Shown: in pieces, positions 8,583-18,417 of the stretch | Layout: each line of letters starts with the position of its first letter | Numbering within the stretch: position 1 is the first letter of the stretch | Origin: an uncultured archaeon | Lineage (GTDB): Archaea > Micrarchaeota > Micrarchaeia > Anstonellales > Anstonellaceae | DNA length: 64,000 bases | Assembly: GCA_902384555.1 (NCBI GenBank) | Contig: CABMCD010000024.1 | Coordinates: forward strand, 28,704 to 92,703 | Direction: 5' to 3' | The notes under the pieces: model-generated | Told to the model about the DNA's origin: nothing | The model's database searches: none | Seen by the model: the letters and a program-made list of their open reading frames with translations, nothing else | Translations under genes and position numbers: made by a program

Positions 8583-10187
8583 CTACAGCGGCAGCATCGG
8601 CCCCGGCTCGCGGCCGCCCTGCGCGCGCTGCAGCAGGGCCTGGCGGCCCGCGCGGGACAGGCGGTAGAACACGAATTTCTTGCCCGGCTGGGCGAGGCGC
8701 TCCACGAGGCCCAGCACGCACAGCTCGTCCAGCTGCTCCACCACCGTGGATTTGCTCTTGTTGAGGCGGTAGGCGATGTCGGTGGGGATGCGCTCGGTGT
8801 ATTCCAGCTGCTCCATCAGGGCGAGGCGGCTGTCGGAGAGGTAGATGGGCGGGGCCATTTCAGACTGCGGCATCTGCCCCAGGAGCGTGGGCGGGCGGTA
8901 GTAGAACACCATGACGCCCATGAAGAAGGCGCCCAGCGCAGCCACGATGGTCGGGGCCACCCACCAAGGCCAGGCGCTGGAGGGAGTGGCCGAAGAGTTT
9001 CGCGCGGAAGAGGAGGAAAGGACGGGCGCGCTGGAAACCGGCTTGGAGGCCGGGGCCGGGGATTTGGAGGCCGGGAGGGCGGAGCCCGCCGCGGGGGAGC
9101 CGGAAGTCCCGGAGGAGGCGCCGGAAGAAGCGCTGCGCTCGCTGCCCGAAGGCGGGGCCGGGGGAGCGGACGGCGCGGAATCCGAAGCGGGCGCGCCGGA
9201 ACCGCCGGGGGAATTGTCATGAGAAGGAGCCGGATTGTAAGTGCCCGAAGCGCCGTTGGGCTGGGAAGGGGCCGAACCACCGGCGGGGGGCGAAGACGGG
9301 GCGGGCGGGCTGGAAGGCGGAGATTCGACGGAGGGGAAAGTCGGGGGTGTGGAGGGCGCGGAAGTGGGGGTGGCGGAGGCGGGCGCGCTCGAGGGCGCGG
9401 GCGGGGAGGCAGAAGAGTCGCTGGATGGAATCGATGCCGGGGCAGGCGCGGAAGAACCGCTCGTTGGAGCGGAAGGAGGGGAAATGGAGGGAACCATGAC
9501 CGCGGGGGCCGGAGGCGGGGCGGGCGCGGAAGCGGGAGCCACGCTGGGGGGGAGGCCGAGGGCGGAAGAGGACGGATTGCTGCCGCCAGACGAAATAATC
9601 ATGGCCGAGGCGGGAAGCGGAGAGGGAGCCGGAACCAGCGGTGCAGTGAGGTCAACGTCCGAATATTCTTGCGAACAATTCCGGCCGCGGCCCCACACCT
9701 GCGCCCAGGCGGCAGAGAGGGTGAAGCCCTCGGCCGAGCCGCGCACGCGCAGTTCGGCGCTCTGTCCATCAGAGGCACGCGTCACGGTGACGCTGGAATT
9801 GGGGCAGACTTGGTAGAGGCCCAAGGAGACATTGTTCTCGTCAAGCACCCCATAGACGCCCTTGAAGAAGCCGCCCGGGTTGGGGCCGGGACAGTCGTAG
9901 GCGCTCAGCCACTGGGAGTAGCGGGCGGTCCAACCGCCCACTTTGAAGGGCTCGCCGTAGTTCACCAGCATCCAGCCCGGCTGGGTGCAGTAGCCGTCCG
10001 CTCCGATGGCCGGAATCGGGCCCGGAGAGGAGCCGATGCCGGGCGTGCCGGCCGCGTAGACGGGAGAAACCGAAGTGATGCCGGCCAGATTGGAAACCAT
10101 CGGGCTGTCGCTGACCGAATAGGGGTCGGCATGAAGGCCGGCCATCAGCCCCAGCAGGAGGAAGGCTAGCCACAGGCGCGAATTCAT
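8583..10187 (-). CDS. Secreted domain, Pro/Ser linker, TM segment and cytoplasmic winged-helix DNA-binding domain
   Basis: Signal MNSRLWLAFLLLGLMAGLHA; Pro/Ser/Ala linker; TM WWVAPTIVAALGAFFMGVMVFYY; C-terminal LALMEQLEYTERIPTDIAYRLNKSKSTVVEQLDELCVLGLVERLAQPGKKFVFYRLSRAGRQALLQ wHTH. Confidence 0.75.
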   Translation of the reverse strand: MNSRLWLAFLLLGLMAGLHADPYSVSDSPMVSNLAGITSVSPVYAAGTPGIGSSPGPIPAIGADGYCTQPGWMLVNYGEPFKVGGWTARYSQWLSAYDCPGPNPGGFFKGVYGVLDENNVSLGLYQVCPNSSVTVTRASDGQSAELRVRGSAEGFTLSAAWAQVWGRGRNCSQEYSDVDLTAPLVPAPSPLPASAMIISSGGSNPSSSALGLPPSVAPASAPAPPPAPAVMVPSISPPSAPTSGSSAPAPASIPSSDSSASPPAPSSAPASATPTSAPSTPPTFPSVESPPSSPPAPSSPPAGGSAPSQPNGASGTYNPAPSHDNSPGGSGAPASDSAPSAPPAPPSGSERSASSGASSGTSGSPAAGSALPASKSPAPASKPVSSAPVLSSSSARNSSATPSSAWPWWVAPTIVAALGAFFMGVMVFYYRPPTLLGQMPQSEMAPPIYLSDSRLALMEQLEYTERIPTDIAYRLNKSKSTVVEQLDELCVLGLVERLAQPGKKFVFYRLSRAGRQALLQRAQGGREPGPMLPL

Positions 10188-10250
10188 GTAAAAAATTGGA
10201 AAAACATAGCTTAAAGATGGTTCGGTTTTGGTTAGGCCGCGAAAATCGGC

Positions 10251-11348
10251 CTACTTCTGGCCGCCGATGAAATCCTCAACCATCTGCCGCGCCACCGGGT
10301 CCGGATGCTGCACGGGCGGGTGCTTCATGAAATAGGCCGAAGGCCCCTCCACAATGCCGCCATGGCCGCGGTCCAGCGCAATCTGCGCGCAGCGAATGGC
10401 GTCCACCGACACGCCGCCCGAATTGGCCTTGTCGTCCACTTCGAGGCGGATTTCCATGTTGAAGGGCCGGTTGGACCACATGCGGCCCTCGATGCGCATG
10501 AATCCCAGCTTCTTGTTGGACAAAAACGGGATGAAATCGGAGGGTCCGATATATATTTTGTCCTCCGCGAGGGGCTTGCGCAGGTTGCTCTGCACGCTGG
10601 AGGTCTTGGAAATCTTCTTGGAGGCGAGGCGGCCCTGCTCCTTCATGTTCAAGAAATCGGTGTTGCCGCCGACATTAATCTGGTAGGTTGTGTCGATGGC
10701 CGCGCCGCGGTCTTCGGTCAGTTTGGCCAGCGTGCGGTGCACGATGGTGGAGCCCACCTGCGCCTTGATGTCGTCGCCCACGATGGGCAGGCCGGCCTGC
10801 TTGAAGCGCTCGGCCCACAGGGGGTTGGAGGCGATGAAGACGGGCAGGCAGTTGACCATGGCGCACTGGGTGTCCAGCGCCATCTTGGCCCAGTATTCGC
10901 ACGCTTTTTGGCTGCCCACCGGCAGGTAGCACAGGAGAATACGCGTGTCGGTCTCCTCGATGTGCTTCTTGATGTCGGCCGTGAGCTGGTCCAGCGGCTT
11001 GTTCTTCACCGGATGCACGCGGTCGAGCACGAAGACGCCCAGGCCGTCCAGCACCGGGGATTCCTGCACCACCACGTCGGTCTTGGGCATGTCCTTGGGG
11101 GGCACCCAGTCCACCTCGTTGGGCTTGGCGTAGGTGGCCTCGTTGAGGTTGCGGCCCACCTTGTTGTCGGCCACGTCGAAGGCCGAAACAAATTCGATGT
11201 CGGAGAGCTTGTAGCCGCCCAACGTCGGGTGCATCAGCCCGGCAGCCTCGTCGATTTTGTGGTGCTTGTAGTATTCCAGGCCCTGATAGAGGCCGGCAAA
11301 GCAGTTTCCGGCGCCAATCACGCCCACTCTGATTTTAGATTTGGCCAT
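10251..11348 (-). CDS. ino1: Myo-inositol-1-phosphate synthase (archaeal type)
   Basis: VGVIGAGNCFAGLYQGLEYY, NCLPVFIASNPLWAERF, GDDIKAQVGSTIVHR, NVGGNTDFLNM. Confidence 0.93.
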   Translation of the reverse strand: MAKSKIRVGVIGAGNCFAGLYQGLEYYKHHKIDEAAGLMHPTLGGYKLSDIEFVSAFDVADNKVGRNLNEATYAKPNEVDWVPPKDMPKTDVVVQESPVLDGLGVFVLDRVHPVKNKPLDQLTADIKKHIEETDTRILLCYLPVGSQKACEYWAKMALDTQCAMVNCLPVFIASNPLWAERFKQAGLPIVGDDIKAQVGSTIVHRTLAKLTEDRGAAIDTTYQINVGGNTDFLNMKEQGRLASKKISKTSSVQSNLRKPLAEDKIYIGPSDFIPFLSNKKLGFMRIEGRMWSNRPFNMEIRLEVDDKANSGGVSVDAIRCAQIALDRGHGGIVEGPSAYFMKHPPVQHPDPVARQMVEDFIGGQK

Positions 11349-11368
11349 ATGAACACCCCGATGAATGT

Positions 11369-12535
11369 TTATATGGAAGTAAAATAGTTATATGGAATTA
11401 AAATAGTATTCCCAAAAGCCGGAGTGCGCCCGCACGGGACGGGCGCGAAGAGGGCCGCGGCGGCGGGAGGGGGAATCGGGCCACGGCCAGAACGGATGGG
11501 CCCGCCGTAGGCCGCATCGAGGGCGTCTGCCGGAAGCCGCAGCGGGAATTCGATGGAGAAAATGGTCGGATTCTGCCGGGAGAGGATGCGGATGGACGCG
11601 CCGGGCGTGCGGCCGACGATTTCCACGGTGTCCGCCAGCCCCTGTCCCGTGGAATCGATGCGGTTGTCGTTTTCCACGCCCCGCACGAAGGCCCGGGAAG
11701 CCTCCAATTCGCTCATGCCGACGCCGTCGTCCTGCACCATAAGCCGCGCGCGGCCGCCCTGCGAAACGACGGACACCACGACCTCCTTGCGCGCATACTT
11801 GAAGGCATTGGAAAGAAGGTTGCCCAGAGCGATTTCGAACAGCATCGGGTCCGCCAAGACAGGGCAGACCGGAAGGGGGGAGGGCACGTCGAGGCGGATG
11901 CGGACGCGGGAGCGGGAGGGGACGTAACGCTCGACCACCCGCTGGGCCATCTCCACCAAGTCGGCTGGAAAGAGCCGCGGCACATAGCCGTTGCCGGAAA
12001 GCTGGCGGAAGAACTGCAGACGCGCATACTGGGCGGAAACGCTCTTCTCCGTCGTGCTTATGAATTGCAAATCAGCCGCAAGGCAGTCGGGATGGGAGGC
12101 CATTGGAAAACCGTTCGAGAGCAGGTAGTTGTGCAAAAGCGCGTAATCGGAGGAGCGGGGGGCCGAAACAGGCTCCGAGGCAATGGACTGCAAGCGCAAT
12201 TGAAGGCTCTGGGTCTGGACAAGGAATTTGTGGATGGCGGCTTCCATGTCCCGGACAAGCGCGTCGGAGGGTAGAACGGAATATTGGCGGTATTTTTCGG
12301 CCAGAATAAGGTATTGTCTCTGAATAGCCTTGACCTCGTCGAATGGAAGGGCGCAGATGTTGTTGCTGAACATGCAGATGGCCCCTTTGAGGGAGTGCAG
12401 CGTGACGCCCTGAATCTTGGAGGTCGAGTAGGGCAGGACCAGGCCGGACACGCCAGACGCCGATTCCACCACAGGCAGGCTGCGCGGGGGGACACGTGCA
12501 GATGTCGGATTAAGGACACGCAGGTATAATTTCAT
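11369..12535 (-). CDS. Soluble histidine kinase-like ATPase protein
   Basis: HATPase_c motifs: N-box EIALGNLLSNAFKYA, G1 VQDDGVGMSE, G2 DSTGQGLADT; no TM seen; track ORF extends to 12586. Confidence 0.72.
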   Translation of the reverse strand: MKLYLRVLNPTSARVPPRSLPVVESASGVSGLVLPYSTSKIQGVTLHSLKGAICMFSNNICALPFDEVKAIQRQYLILAEKYRQYSVLPSDALVRDMEAAIHKFLVQTQSLQLRLQSIASEPVSAPRSSDYALLHNYLLSNGFPMASHPDCLAADLQFISTTEKSVSAQYARLQFFRQLSGNGYVPRLFPADLVEMAQRVVERYVPSRSRVRIRLDVPSPLPVCPVLADPMLFEIALGNLLSNAFKYARKEVVVSVVSQGGRARLMVQDDGVGMSELEASRAFVRGVENDNRIDSTGQGLADTVEIVGRTPGASIRILSRQNPTIFSIEFPLRLPADALDAAYGGPIRSGRGPIPPPAAAALFAPVPCGRTPAFGNTILIPYNYFTSI

Positions 12536-12619
12536 GAATAATCCACGTTTTTCTTTTTTATATGACAAATATACGTATTTTGACATATAAAAGAATATCC
12601 CTGCGCCAAAAGCGGCACA

Positions 12620-14362
12620 TCAAGACAGGGTTTTGCCCATATACGGCCCGTCGCGCGAATAGCCCAGCTTTTCGTAGTAGGGCCGCACGCCCACGCCGGA
12701 GATAATGACCATGTTGTCGCGGCCGGCATCTTGCGCGATTTCCTCGGCGCGGGCGAGCAGGGATTTGCCCAATCCGGCGTGCTGCACTTTGATGCCGCCT
12801 TTCGCTTCCTTTCCGATTTCCACTTCCTGCCCATAGACGTGCAGCTCGCGGATAAGGGCGGTTGAGGGGGTGATTTCTTTTCGGTGGCTTTCGGGGGGCA
12901 GGCGAAGCCGCACAAACCCGGCGAGAAGGTCTTGCTCCACGTCCTCGAACGAGAGAAAATATTCAAGCCCGCCAGACGCTTCGTATTTCCGCTCCACCAG
13001 CTCAAGCGAGAGGGGTTTTGCTTTTTTCTTTTTTTCTGCGGCCTCGGCTTTCGCTTTGCGCCCCGTGGTGGGCGCGCCGCTCCGTTGGTTGCGCTGGGCG
13101 GAAAACACCTCGCGGCAGCGGATGCAGCGGCAGTGGAGCCCGCGCGCGTCCAGCTCGCGCACCACCATCTGGTGCAGGTTGCCCGCCTTGACGCCGGCGG
13201 CGATGAGGTTGGCCGGAATGTCGCGCTGCATGCGCATCACGCGCACCCAGGGGGGGAAGGAGGCGGTCGCCTCCACGATGCGCTCCACCGCCTCTTCGGC
13301 CTCGATGGGCTCGAATCGTCCGGCCTTCCACTCCTTGAACAATTCAGTGCCCGGCATCACCAAACAGGGATAGAGTTTCAGCATGTCGGGGCAATAGGCG
13401 GGATTGGTGAAAAGCTCGGAGAGCATGGATACGTCTTTCTTTCGGTCCGCATACAAGCCCGGCATGAAGTGGTAGCCGACCTTGAAGGCCGCGTTTTTGA
13501 GGTCGGCCGTGGTGGCCCGCACGCGCGCAGTGTCGTGCCCTCTTTTCACCTTGAGCAGCACCTGCTCGTCCAAACTCTGCACGCCCAGCTCCACGCGCGT
13601 GGCGCCCCAGGAGAGCATTTCGTCGATTTGGGAGCGCGAGCACCAGTCGGGGCGGGTTTCCACCGTCAGGCCGATGACGCGGTGATGGGAAGACTCGTTG
13701 AGCCGCTGCGCGGCCTCGAGCGAGGAGGCCGGGGCGCTTTTTTGGCCGCCTATTCCCCCATTCATCGCATCATAGCAGTCTTTCACGAATTGGTTGCGGT
13801 AATCCTTTGGCACGGCCAAAAACGTGCCGCCCATCAGAATCAGCTCGCACTTGTCGGCCGGCTGGCCGAGCGCCTCGTATTGGGTGAGGCGGGCAGCGAT
13901 TTGCCGTCCCGCGTCGAACTCGTTTTGAATCGCGCGCCGTGTGGCGGGCTCGAAGCCCGTGTAGGCCTTGGGCGCGAACATCACGCGGCGCTGGCCGGGG
14001 GCCGGGCCGGGAAGCGCATAACCCGGGGCCGCGGCCTCCCCATCCACCTCTTTTATCGCCGTGGGGCAGTAGGTGCATTTTCCGGGGCAGGGGAAGGGCT
14101 TGGGCATCAGCGCAATGGGCGTCACGCCCGAAGCGGTGCGGGTGAGGCGCGTGCGCAAAAGGGAAACCAGCTTCTGCGTGCGCCGCGCCGCGGGCAGGGC
14201 GGAGAGCAGGGCGGAATTCTGGGGAATGCGGGGCAGACCCAACTTCACGGCCCAGTGCACCTTGAGGGACTGGATGTCGGGGGATTTGGTTTTCGATTTC
14301 TCCAGCGCGTCGGCTATCGCAAGGGCGAAAGCCTCCAACGTGGGGGGAGAAGCGGGTTTCAT
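12620..14362 (-). CDS. elp3: Elp3 family radical SAM/GNAT tRNA uridine-34 modification enzyme
   Basis: PFPCPGKCTYCPTA radical-SAM cluster, LILMGGTFLAVPKDYRN, ELGVQSLDEQVL, C-terminal GNAT HAGLGKSLLARAEEIA. Confidence 0.93.
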   Translation of the reverse strand: MKPASPPTLEAFALAIADALEKSKTKSPDIQSLKVHWAVKLGLPRIPQNSALLSALPAARRTQKLVSLLRTRLTRTASGVTPIALMPKPFPCPGKCTYCPTAIKEVDGEAAAPGYALPGPAPGQRRVMFAPKAYTGFEPATRRAIQNEFDAGRQIAARLTQYEALGQPADKCELILMGGTFLAVPKDYRNQFVKDCYDAMNGGIGGQKSAPASSLEAAQRLNESSHHRVIGLTVETRPDWCSRSQIDEMLSWGATRVELGVQSLDEQVLLKVKRGHDTARVRATTADLKNAAFKVGYHFMPGLYADRKKDVSMLSELFTNPAYCPDMLKLYPCLVMPGTELFKEWKAGRFEPIEAEEAVERIVEATASFPPWVRVMRMQRDIPANLIAAGVKAGNLHQMVVRELDARGLHCRCIRCREVFSAQRNQRSGAPTTGRKAKAEAAEKKKKAKPLSLELVERKYEASGGLEYFLSFEDVEQDLLAGFVRLRLPPESHRKEITPSTALIRELHVYGQEVEIGKEAKGGIKVQHAGLGKSLLARAEEIAQDAGRDNMVIISGVGVRPYYEKLGYSRDGPYMGKTLS

Positions 14363-14441
14363 TGGATAAATTAGGAAAGAAAGGGAATAAGAAGAAGAGG
14401 GACGGGTTGAAGAAAGGGAATAAGAAAAAGGAAGTTCGCGC

Positions 14442-15269
14442 TCAGGGAACGATCAGGCCCAGAATGCCGGCCATGGAGTACACCGGCAGCATCACGGGCG
14501 GATAGAGCAGCACGCCGTGCGACGTGGCGCGGTAGTCGGCCCCCAAGTTGGTGCGCACCTGCAGCGATACGGGCTGCTCGAAATGGATTTGGGGCGAGGA
14601 GAAGGACTGCACGCTGATTGACATGGGATAATAGGCCTCGTCCGTGCCCACCACCTCGTAGTTGAAGGACTTGGACTCGCCGGGCGCGAGGTATTCGTTG
14701 GTCTGGTACGACCAGCCCTTGACGCCCTGCGCGCTGACGCGGAAGGTGTCCGGCGCGGTGGCGAGGTTGGTGAGGGTGATGGTGAAGCGCGCCGGCTGGC
14801 CGGCCCCCACTTCCTGCGAAAGCGGGCTGACCCGGGCATCCAGCACGTGGGTGCTCACGTGCACCATCACCGTGAAGCTGACGCGGCCGCCGATGTGGTC
14901 GGCGCTGTCCTGGTCATCCACATTGACGCTGAAATTGTAGTCGCCCTCGGAGGCGAGGGGGTCCACCGTCACTTCCAGTTCAATGGGATTGCCATACTGC
15001 CCGCTGGGCCTCGAGCTCCAGCCGGCCGGCAGGTCGGAGACGCTGGCCATGTCCCAGCGGCCCAGATAGCGGCCGCTGGAAGCGTCGGTGACGATGGGGT
15101 AGATTTGGATGGAAAAGGTCTGGCCCGGCCCCACGGTGCCATAATCCAGCTGGCTGCCCTCGACCACGTGGGTTTGGGGCACCAGCAGCTGAATCGGCTG
15201 GGCGGCCGCGAAAAGGGCGGCCGGCATCAGGGCAACGAGCAGAAGGACGGAAAGGCAGGAAAGGCGCAT
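14442..15269 (-). CDS. Secreted Ig-like/NEW3-like domain protein
   Basis: Signal MRLSCLSVLLLVALMPAALFAAAQ; beta-rich repeats (ARFTITLTNLATAPDTFRVSA); hydrophobic C-terminus. Confidence 0.6.
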   Translation of the reverse strand: MRLSCLSVLLLVALMPAALFAAAQPIQLLVPQTHVVEGSQLDYGTVGPGQTFSIQIYPIVTDASSGRYLGRWDMASVSDLPAGWSSRPSGQYGNPIELEVTVDPLASEGDYNFSVNVDDQDSADHIGGRVSFTVMVHVSTHVLDARVSPLSQEVGAGQPARFTITLTNLATAPDTFRVSAQGVKGWSYQTNEYLAPGESKSFNYEVVGTDEAYYPMSISVQSFSSPQIHFEQPVSLQVRTNLGADYRATSHGVLLYPPVMLPVYSMAGILGLIVP

Positions 15270-15320
15270 AGGCCGGCACAGGCATCTAAACAATAAAAAC
15301 ATTGCTGGGAAGAGGACGCC

Positions 15321-15950
15321 ATGCGCCTTTTCATCGCCCTCGTGCCTCCGGCGGAAATTTTGGAGGATTTGAAGAACGTGCAGGCGGAAATGGCGGGAGG
15401 CCAAACCCGGCCTTCCGCTTCCGCCCAGGCGGGTTGGGACCGGCAGACCGGCACGCTTCTCGTGCGGCGCAGTCCGTGGAAAGCGTCCGGCCCTGAGCAG
15501 CTGCACCTCACCCTGCAATTTTTGGGCGACGACATCAACCTGCACCGCAAGGAGGAGATAAGAAAAAAGCTGCAGGAAGTGGGGCCCCGCCACGTCCCGT
15601 TTGAAATAAAGCCGGCCGGAATGGGGGCTTTTCCGTCCCCCGCCCGCGCGTCGGTGGTATGGGCCGGCGTGCAGGGGGCCGGGTTGGAGGGTTTGGCGCA
15701 GGACCTCGCGTCCGCCCTCTCGTCATTGGGCATCCGCCGCGACAAGCCCTTCTCGCCGCACATCACGCTTCTTAGAAGCAAAATCCCCCAAAGCGCGCAG
15801 GAAATGATGAAGCCGATGGCCGGGCGGGCATGGAGCGAAAAAAACTGGGTGGCCGGGGAGTTCGTGCTGTTTGAGAGCCATGCGGCTCTGGGCGGGCGCG
15901 AGCATATCCAGGTGCAGAAATACCCATTGGGCGGGGATGGGGAAAAATAA
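15321..15950 (+). CDS. thpR: RNA 2',3'-cyclic phosphodiesterase (2'-5' RNA ligase family)
   Basis: MRLFIALVPP plus two HxTx motifs LHLTLQFLG and PHITLLR. Confidence 0.92.
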   Translation: MRLFIALVPPAEILEDLKNVQAEMAGGQTRPSASAQAGWDRQTGTLLVRRSPWKASGPEQLHLTLQFLGDDINLHRKEEIRKKLQEVGPRHVPFEIKPAGMGAFPSPARASVVWAGVQGAGLEGLAQDLASALSSLGIRRDKPFSPHITLLRSKIPQSAQEMMKPMAGRAWSEKNWVAGEFVLFESHAALGGREHIQVQKYPLGGDGEK

Positions 15951-16041
15951 GCGGGCCGGACGTCTCCATGGCCACCGAGGCCCGTTCGAACCGCTCGGGC
16001 GGGAGCATATTGGTTTTAAACCACCTCTTCCTGACTGGCCC

Positions 16042-17409
16042 ATGCAAGCCGATGCGCGCTATGAGAAGGTGCTCAAAACCGTGCGCGCCCGCCTGCGCCC
16101 CCCCGCATCGGAGCTGGCCCTTCTCGCCGGCGTGCAGGAGCGCATCGTGGGGCGCCTGCGAAAGGCGGTGCCGGACGAGGTCGAAATCGGCACCATGGGC
16201 TCGGTGGCCAAGGGCACGGCGCTTCGGGGCAACCGCGAATTGGACATCTTCATTCTCATGCCCCGCCAGTGGGCCTTGGACGACATGCAGAAAAAAGGCC
16301 TGGCATGGGCGAAACAGGCCATGCGGGGCATCAAGACCGAATTGAATTATGCCCAGCACCCCTATCTCAAAGCGTATGTGGAGGGCGTCAAAATCGATTT
16401 GGTTCCCTCCTACAAATTGCACAACATGGAGCGCTTGGGCTCGGCCGTGGACCGCTCGCAGCTGCACGCCGAGTGGGCGAACGCGCGGCTCAACGAGCGC
16501 CTGCGCGACGACGTGAGGCTGCTCAAGCAGTTCTTCAAAGCCTTGGGCGTGTACGGGGCGCAGACGCGGGTGGAGGGCTTTTCGGGCTATTTGTGCGAGC
16601 TGCTCGTGATTCATTACGGCGGATTCGTGCCCGCCCTGCGCGCCATGGGAAGCTGGCGCATGCCGCATGCGCTGGACCCGCAGAAACACCACCAAGACGG
16701 CCATGCGCTCAAGCTCTTTCCCGGCGTTCCGCTGGTGGTGATTGACCCGGTGGACGCGCACCGCAACGTGGCAGCCGTGGTGTCGCGCACCTCGATGGCG
16801 CGCGCCATGCTGGCGGCGCGGGCCTTTTTGCAGAAACCGTCGGCTGAATTCTTTTTCCGAGAAAAAGAAGTACATTCGGCGGCGCGGCTGCGAAACATCA
16901 TCCGCTCGCGCGGCACCTGCACCGTGCTGCTGTCCTTCCCAAGCCCCGACGAGGTGGAGGACGTGCTGTGGCCGCAGCTGCGCAAGACGGCGCAAAGCCT
17001 GCTGGCGCGCCTGGAGCGCGCCGAGTTCAGGCTGTTCGGCCACTATTTCTGGAGCGACGGCAAGCGCGCGCTCATCCTCTTCGAGATGATGGAGTCCGAA
17101 CTGCCCGCCGTGCGCCGGGCGGGCGGGCCGCAGGTGTGGCTGGCCCGGGACGTGGAGGCGTTCATCAAGCGCCGCAAAGGGGCGGCCAATGTGCACGTGG
17201 AGCACGAGCGCCTGGTGGCCGTCGTGCGCCGGGAGCAGCGCACGCCGAAAGAGGTGCTGGAAGAGGCGCTCCAAAACCCCGCCAAACTGGGCATACCGGC
17301 CCCCTTCGCGCGCGCCATGCGCAAACGCAAGTGGGGCGCGGCGCTGGATTTGCTCAAAGACGCGGGCTTGCGCGAGGTCGCGTCGGATTATTTCAGCCGG
17401 CGTTTGTGA
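16042..17409 (+). CDS. cca: CCA-adding tRNA nucleotidyltransferase, archaeal class I
   Basis: GTMGSVAKGTALRGNRELDIFILMPR nucleotidyltransferase motif; RVEGFSGYLCELLVIHYGGF; downstream of thpR; start MQADARYEKVLK. Confidence 0.93.
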   Translation: MQADARYEKVLKTVRARLRPPASELALLAGVQERIVGRLRKAVPDEVEIGTMGSVAKGTALRGNRELDIFILMPRQWALDDMQKKGLAWAKQAMRGIKTELNYAQHPYLKAYVEGVKIDLVPSYKLHNMERLGSAVDRSQLHAEWANARLNERLRDDVRLLKQFFKALGVYGAQTRVEGFSGYLCELLVIHYGGFVPALRAMGSWRMPHALDPQKHHQDGHALKLFPGVPLVVIDPVDAHRNVAAVVSRTSMARAMLAARAFLQKPSAEFFFREKEVHSAARLRNIIRSRGTCTVLLSFPSPDEVEDVLWPQLRKTAQSLLARLERAEFRLFGHYFWSDGKRALILFEMMESELPAVRRAGGPQVWLARDVEAFIKRRKGAANVHVEHERLVAVVRREQRTPKEVLEEALQNPAKLGIPAPFARAMRKRKWGAALDLLKDAGLREVASDYFSRRL

Positions 17410-17444
17410 CGAAATGTTTTTATATATCCGAAAATATCCAAGCT

Positions 17445-18374
17445 ATGAGGCGATTCAATATGAAGATAGGTATCTGGGCGATGGGCGCGTTATTCGTCAT
17501 GGTTCTTCTCGTGGGCATGGTGGCGGCGGATGATTCAGGCGTGATTTGCCCGCCCAGCAACCTCGGCTGCCCCTGTTCGGACGGAACGGCCTATTACAAG
17601 TGCTCCCAGACGCAGCCCGGATATGCCTGCGTGGAGTCCGGCGGCAAGCACATGCTGGTGAACATGCTGGGCCCCGACGGCATCAAATCGCTCAAGAGCC
17701 AGTGCGCCTGCGCCAATTTCGCCGGATACAGCGAAGTGAACGGCCAATGCGTCAAGACCATCTGCACGGACGGCGGAAACACCCTGCAGAACGGCCAGTG
17801 CGGCTCCAGCAAGCCCAAACAGTGCCTGAACGGCAACATGATTGACAATTCCAGCGCCTGCGGCTGCGTCGCGGGCTACAACCCCAACCCCAACGGCAAG
17901 ACCTGCGACCAGCGCATCGGCTGCCGCTGGAACACCTACACCTGCCCCACGGGACGGGAATGCAAATACGACTCCAAAAACAACAATGATGACGGCTCGT
18001 GCGTGAGCAAGTCCGGCTGCGTCAACAACAACCCCTCCTGCAACTGGAACGAGAACTGCGACACCTCCTCCGACGCCAACGGCGTGTGCAAGACCAAGCC
18101 CGGCTGCCAGTACGGCAACCCCACCTGCGGCTCGGGCAAGGTGTGCAACCAGGTGACCGGCAACTGCGACTCGACCGGCTCGGCGGCCACGGTGCCGACC
18201 ATCCCGGTGCAGGGCGGCAGTTCCGCGCCCTCGGCAACCACCAATTCCAGCAAGACGGCCGCGGCCGGCCCGCTGGGAAGCTTGAGCTGCTGCTGCCTGC
18301 CCGGCGCGGGCGCGGCGGCCATGGTGGGTTTGGCGAGCTACAGCCGCTTCAAGAAGAAGGATGAGGAGGAGTAA
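17445..18374 (+). CDS. Secreted Cys-rich (EGF-like) protein with C-terminal hydrophobic/TM segment
   Basis: Signal peptide, about 30 Cys in repeated CxxNxxCxxxxxGxC patterns, C-terminal CCCLPGAGAAAMVGLASYSRFKKK. Confidence 0.65.
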   Translation: MRRFNMKIGIWAMGALFVMVLLVGMVAADDSGVICPPSNLGCPCSDGTAYYKCSQTQPGYACVESGGKHMLVNMLGPDGIKSLKSQCACANFAGYSEVNGQCVKTICTDGGNTLQNGQCGSSKPKQCLNGNMIDNSSACGCVAGYNPNPNGKTCDQRIGCRWNTYTCPTGRECKYDSKNNNDDGSCVSKSGCVNNNPSCNWNENCDTSSDANGVCKTKPGCQYGNPTCGSGKVCNQVTGNCDSTGSAATVPTIPVQGGSSAPSATTNSSKTAAAGPLGSLSCCCLPGAGAAAMVGLASYSRFKKKDEEE

Positions 18375-18417
18375 GCACTCCCCTCGCGCCTTTTTTTTTC
18401 GTTTTTATTTTTTCAAA

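Noticed and set aside
9000-9640. Apparent repeat region (GC-rich degenerate repeats)
   Set aside because: Explained by the Pro/Ser/Ala linker codons of the 8583-10187 protein, not a DNA repeat element
12884-14374. 496-aa plus-strand ORF opposite elp3
   Set aside because: Shadow ORF; Elp3 motifs are unambiguous on the minus strand
15772-17274. 500-aa minus-strand ORF opposite thpR/cca
   Set aside because: Shadow ORF with no domain-like sequence
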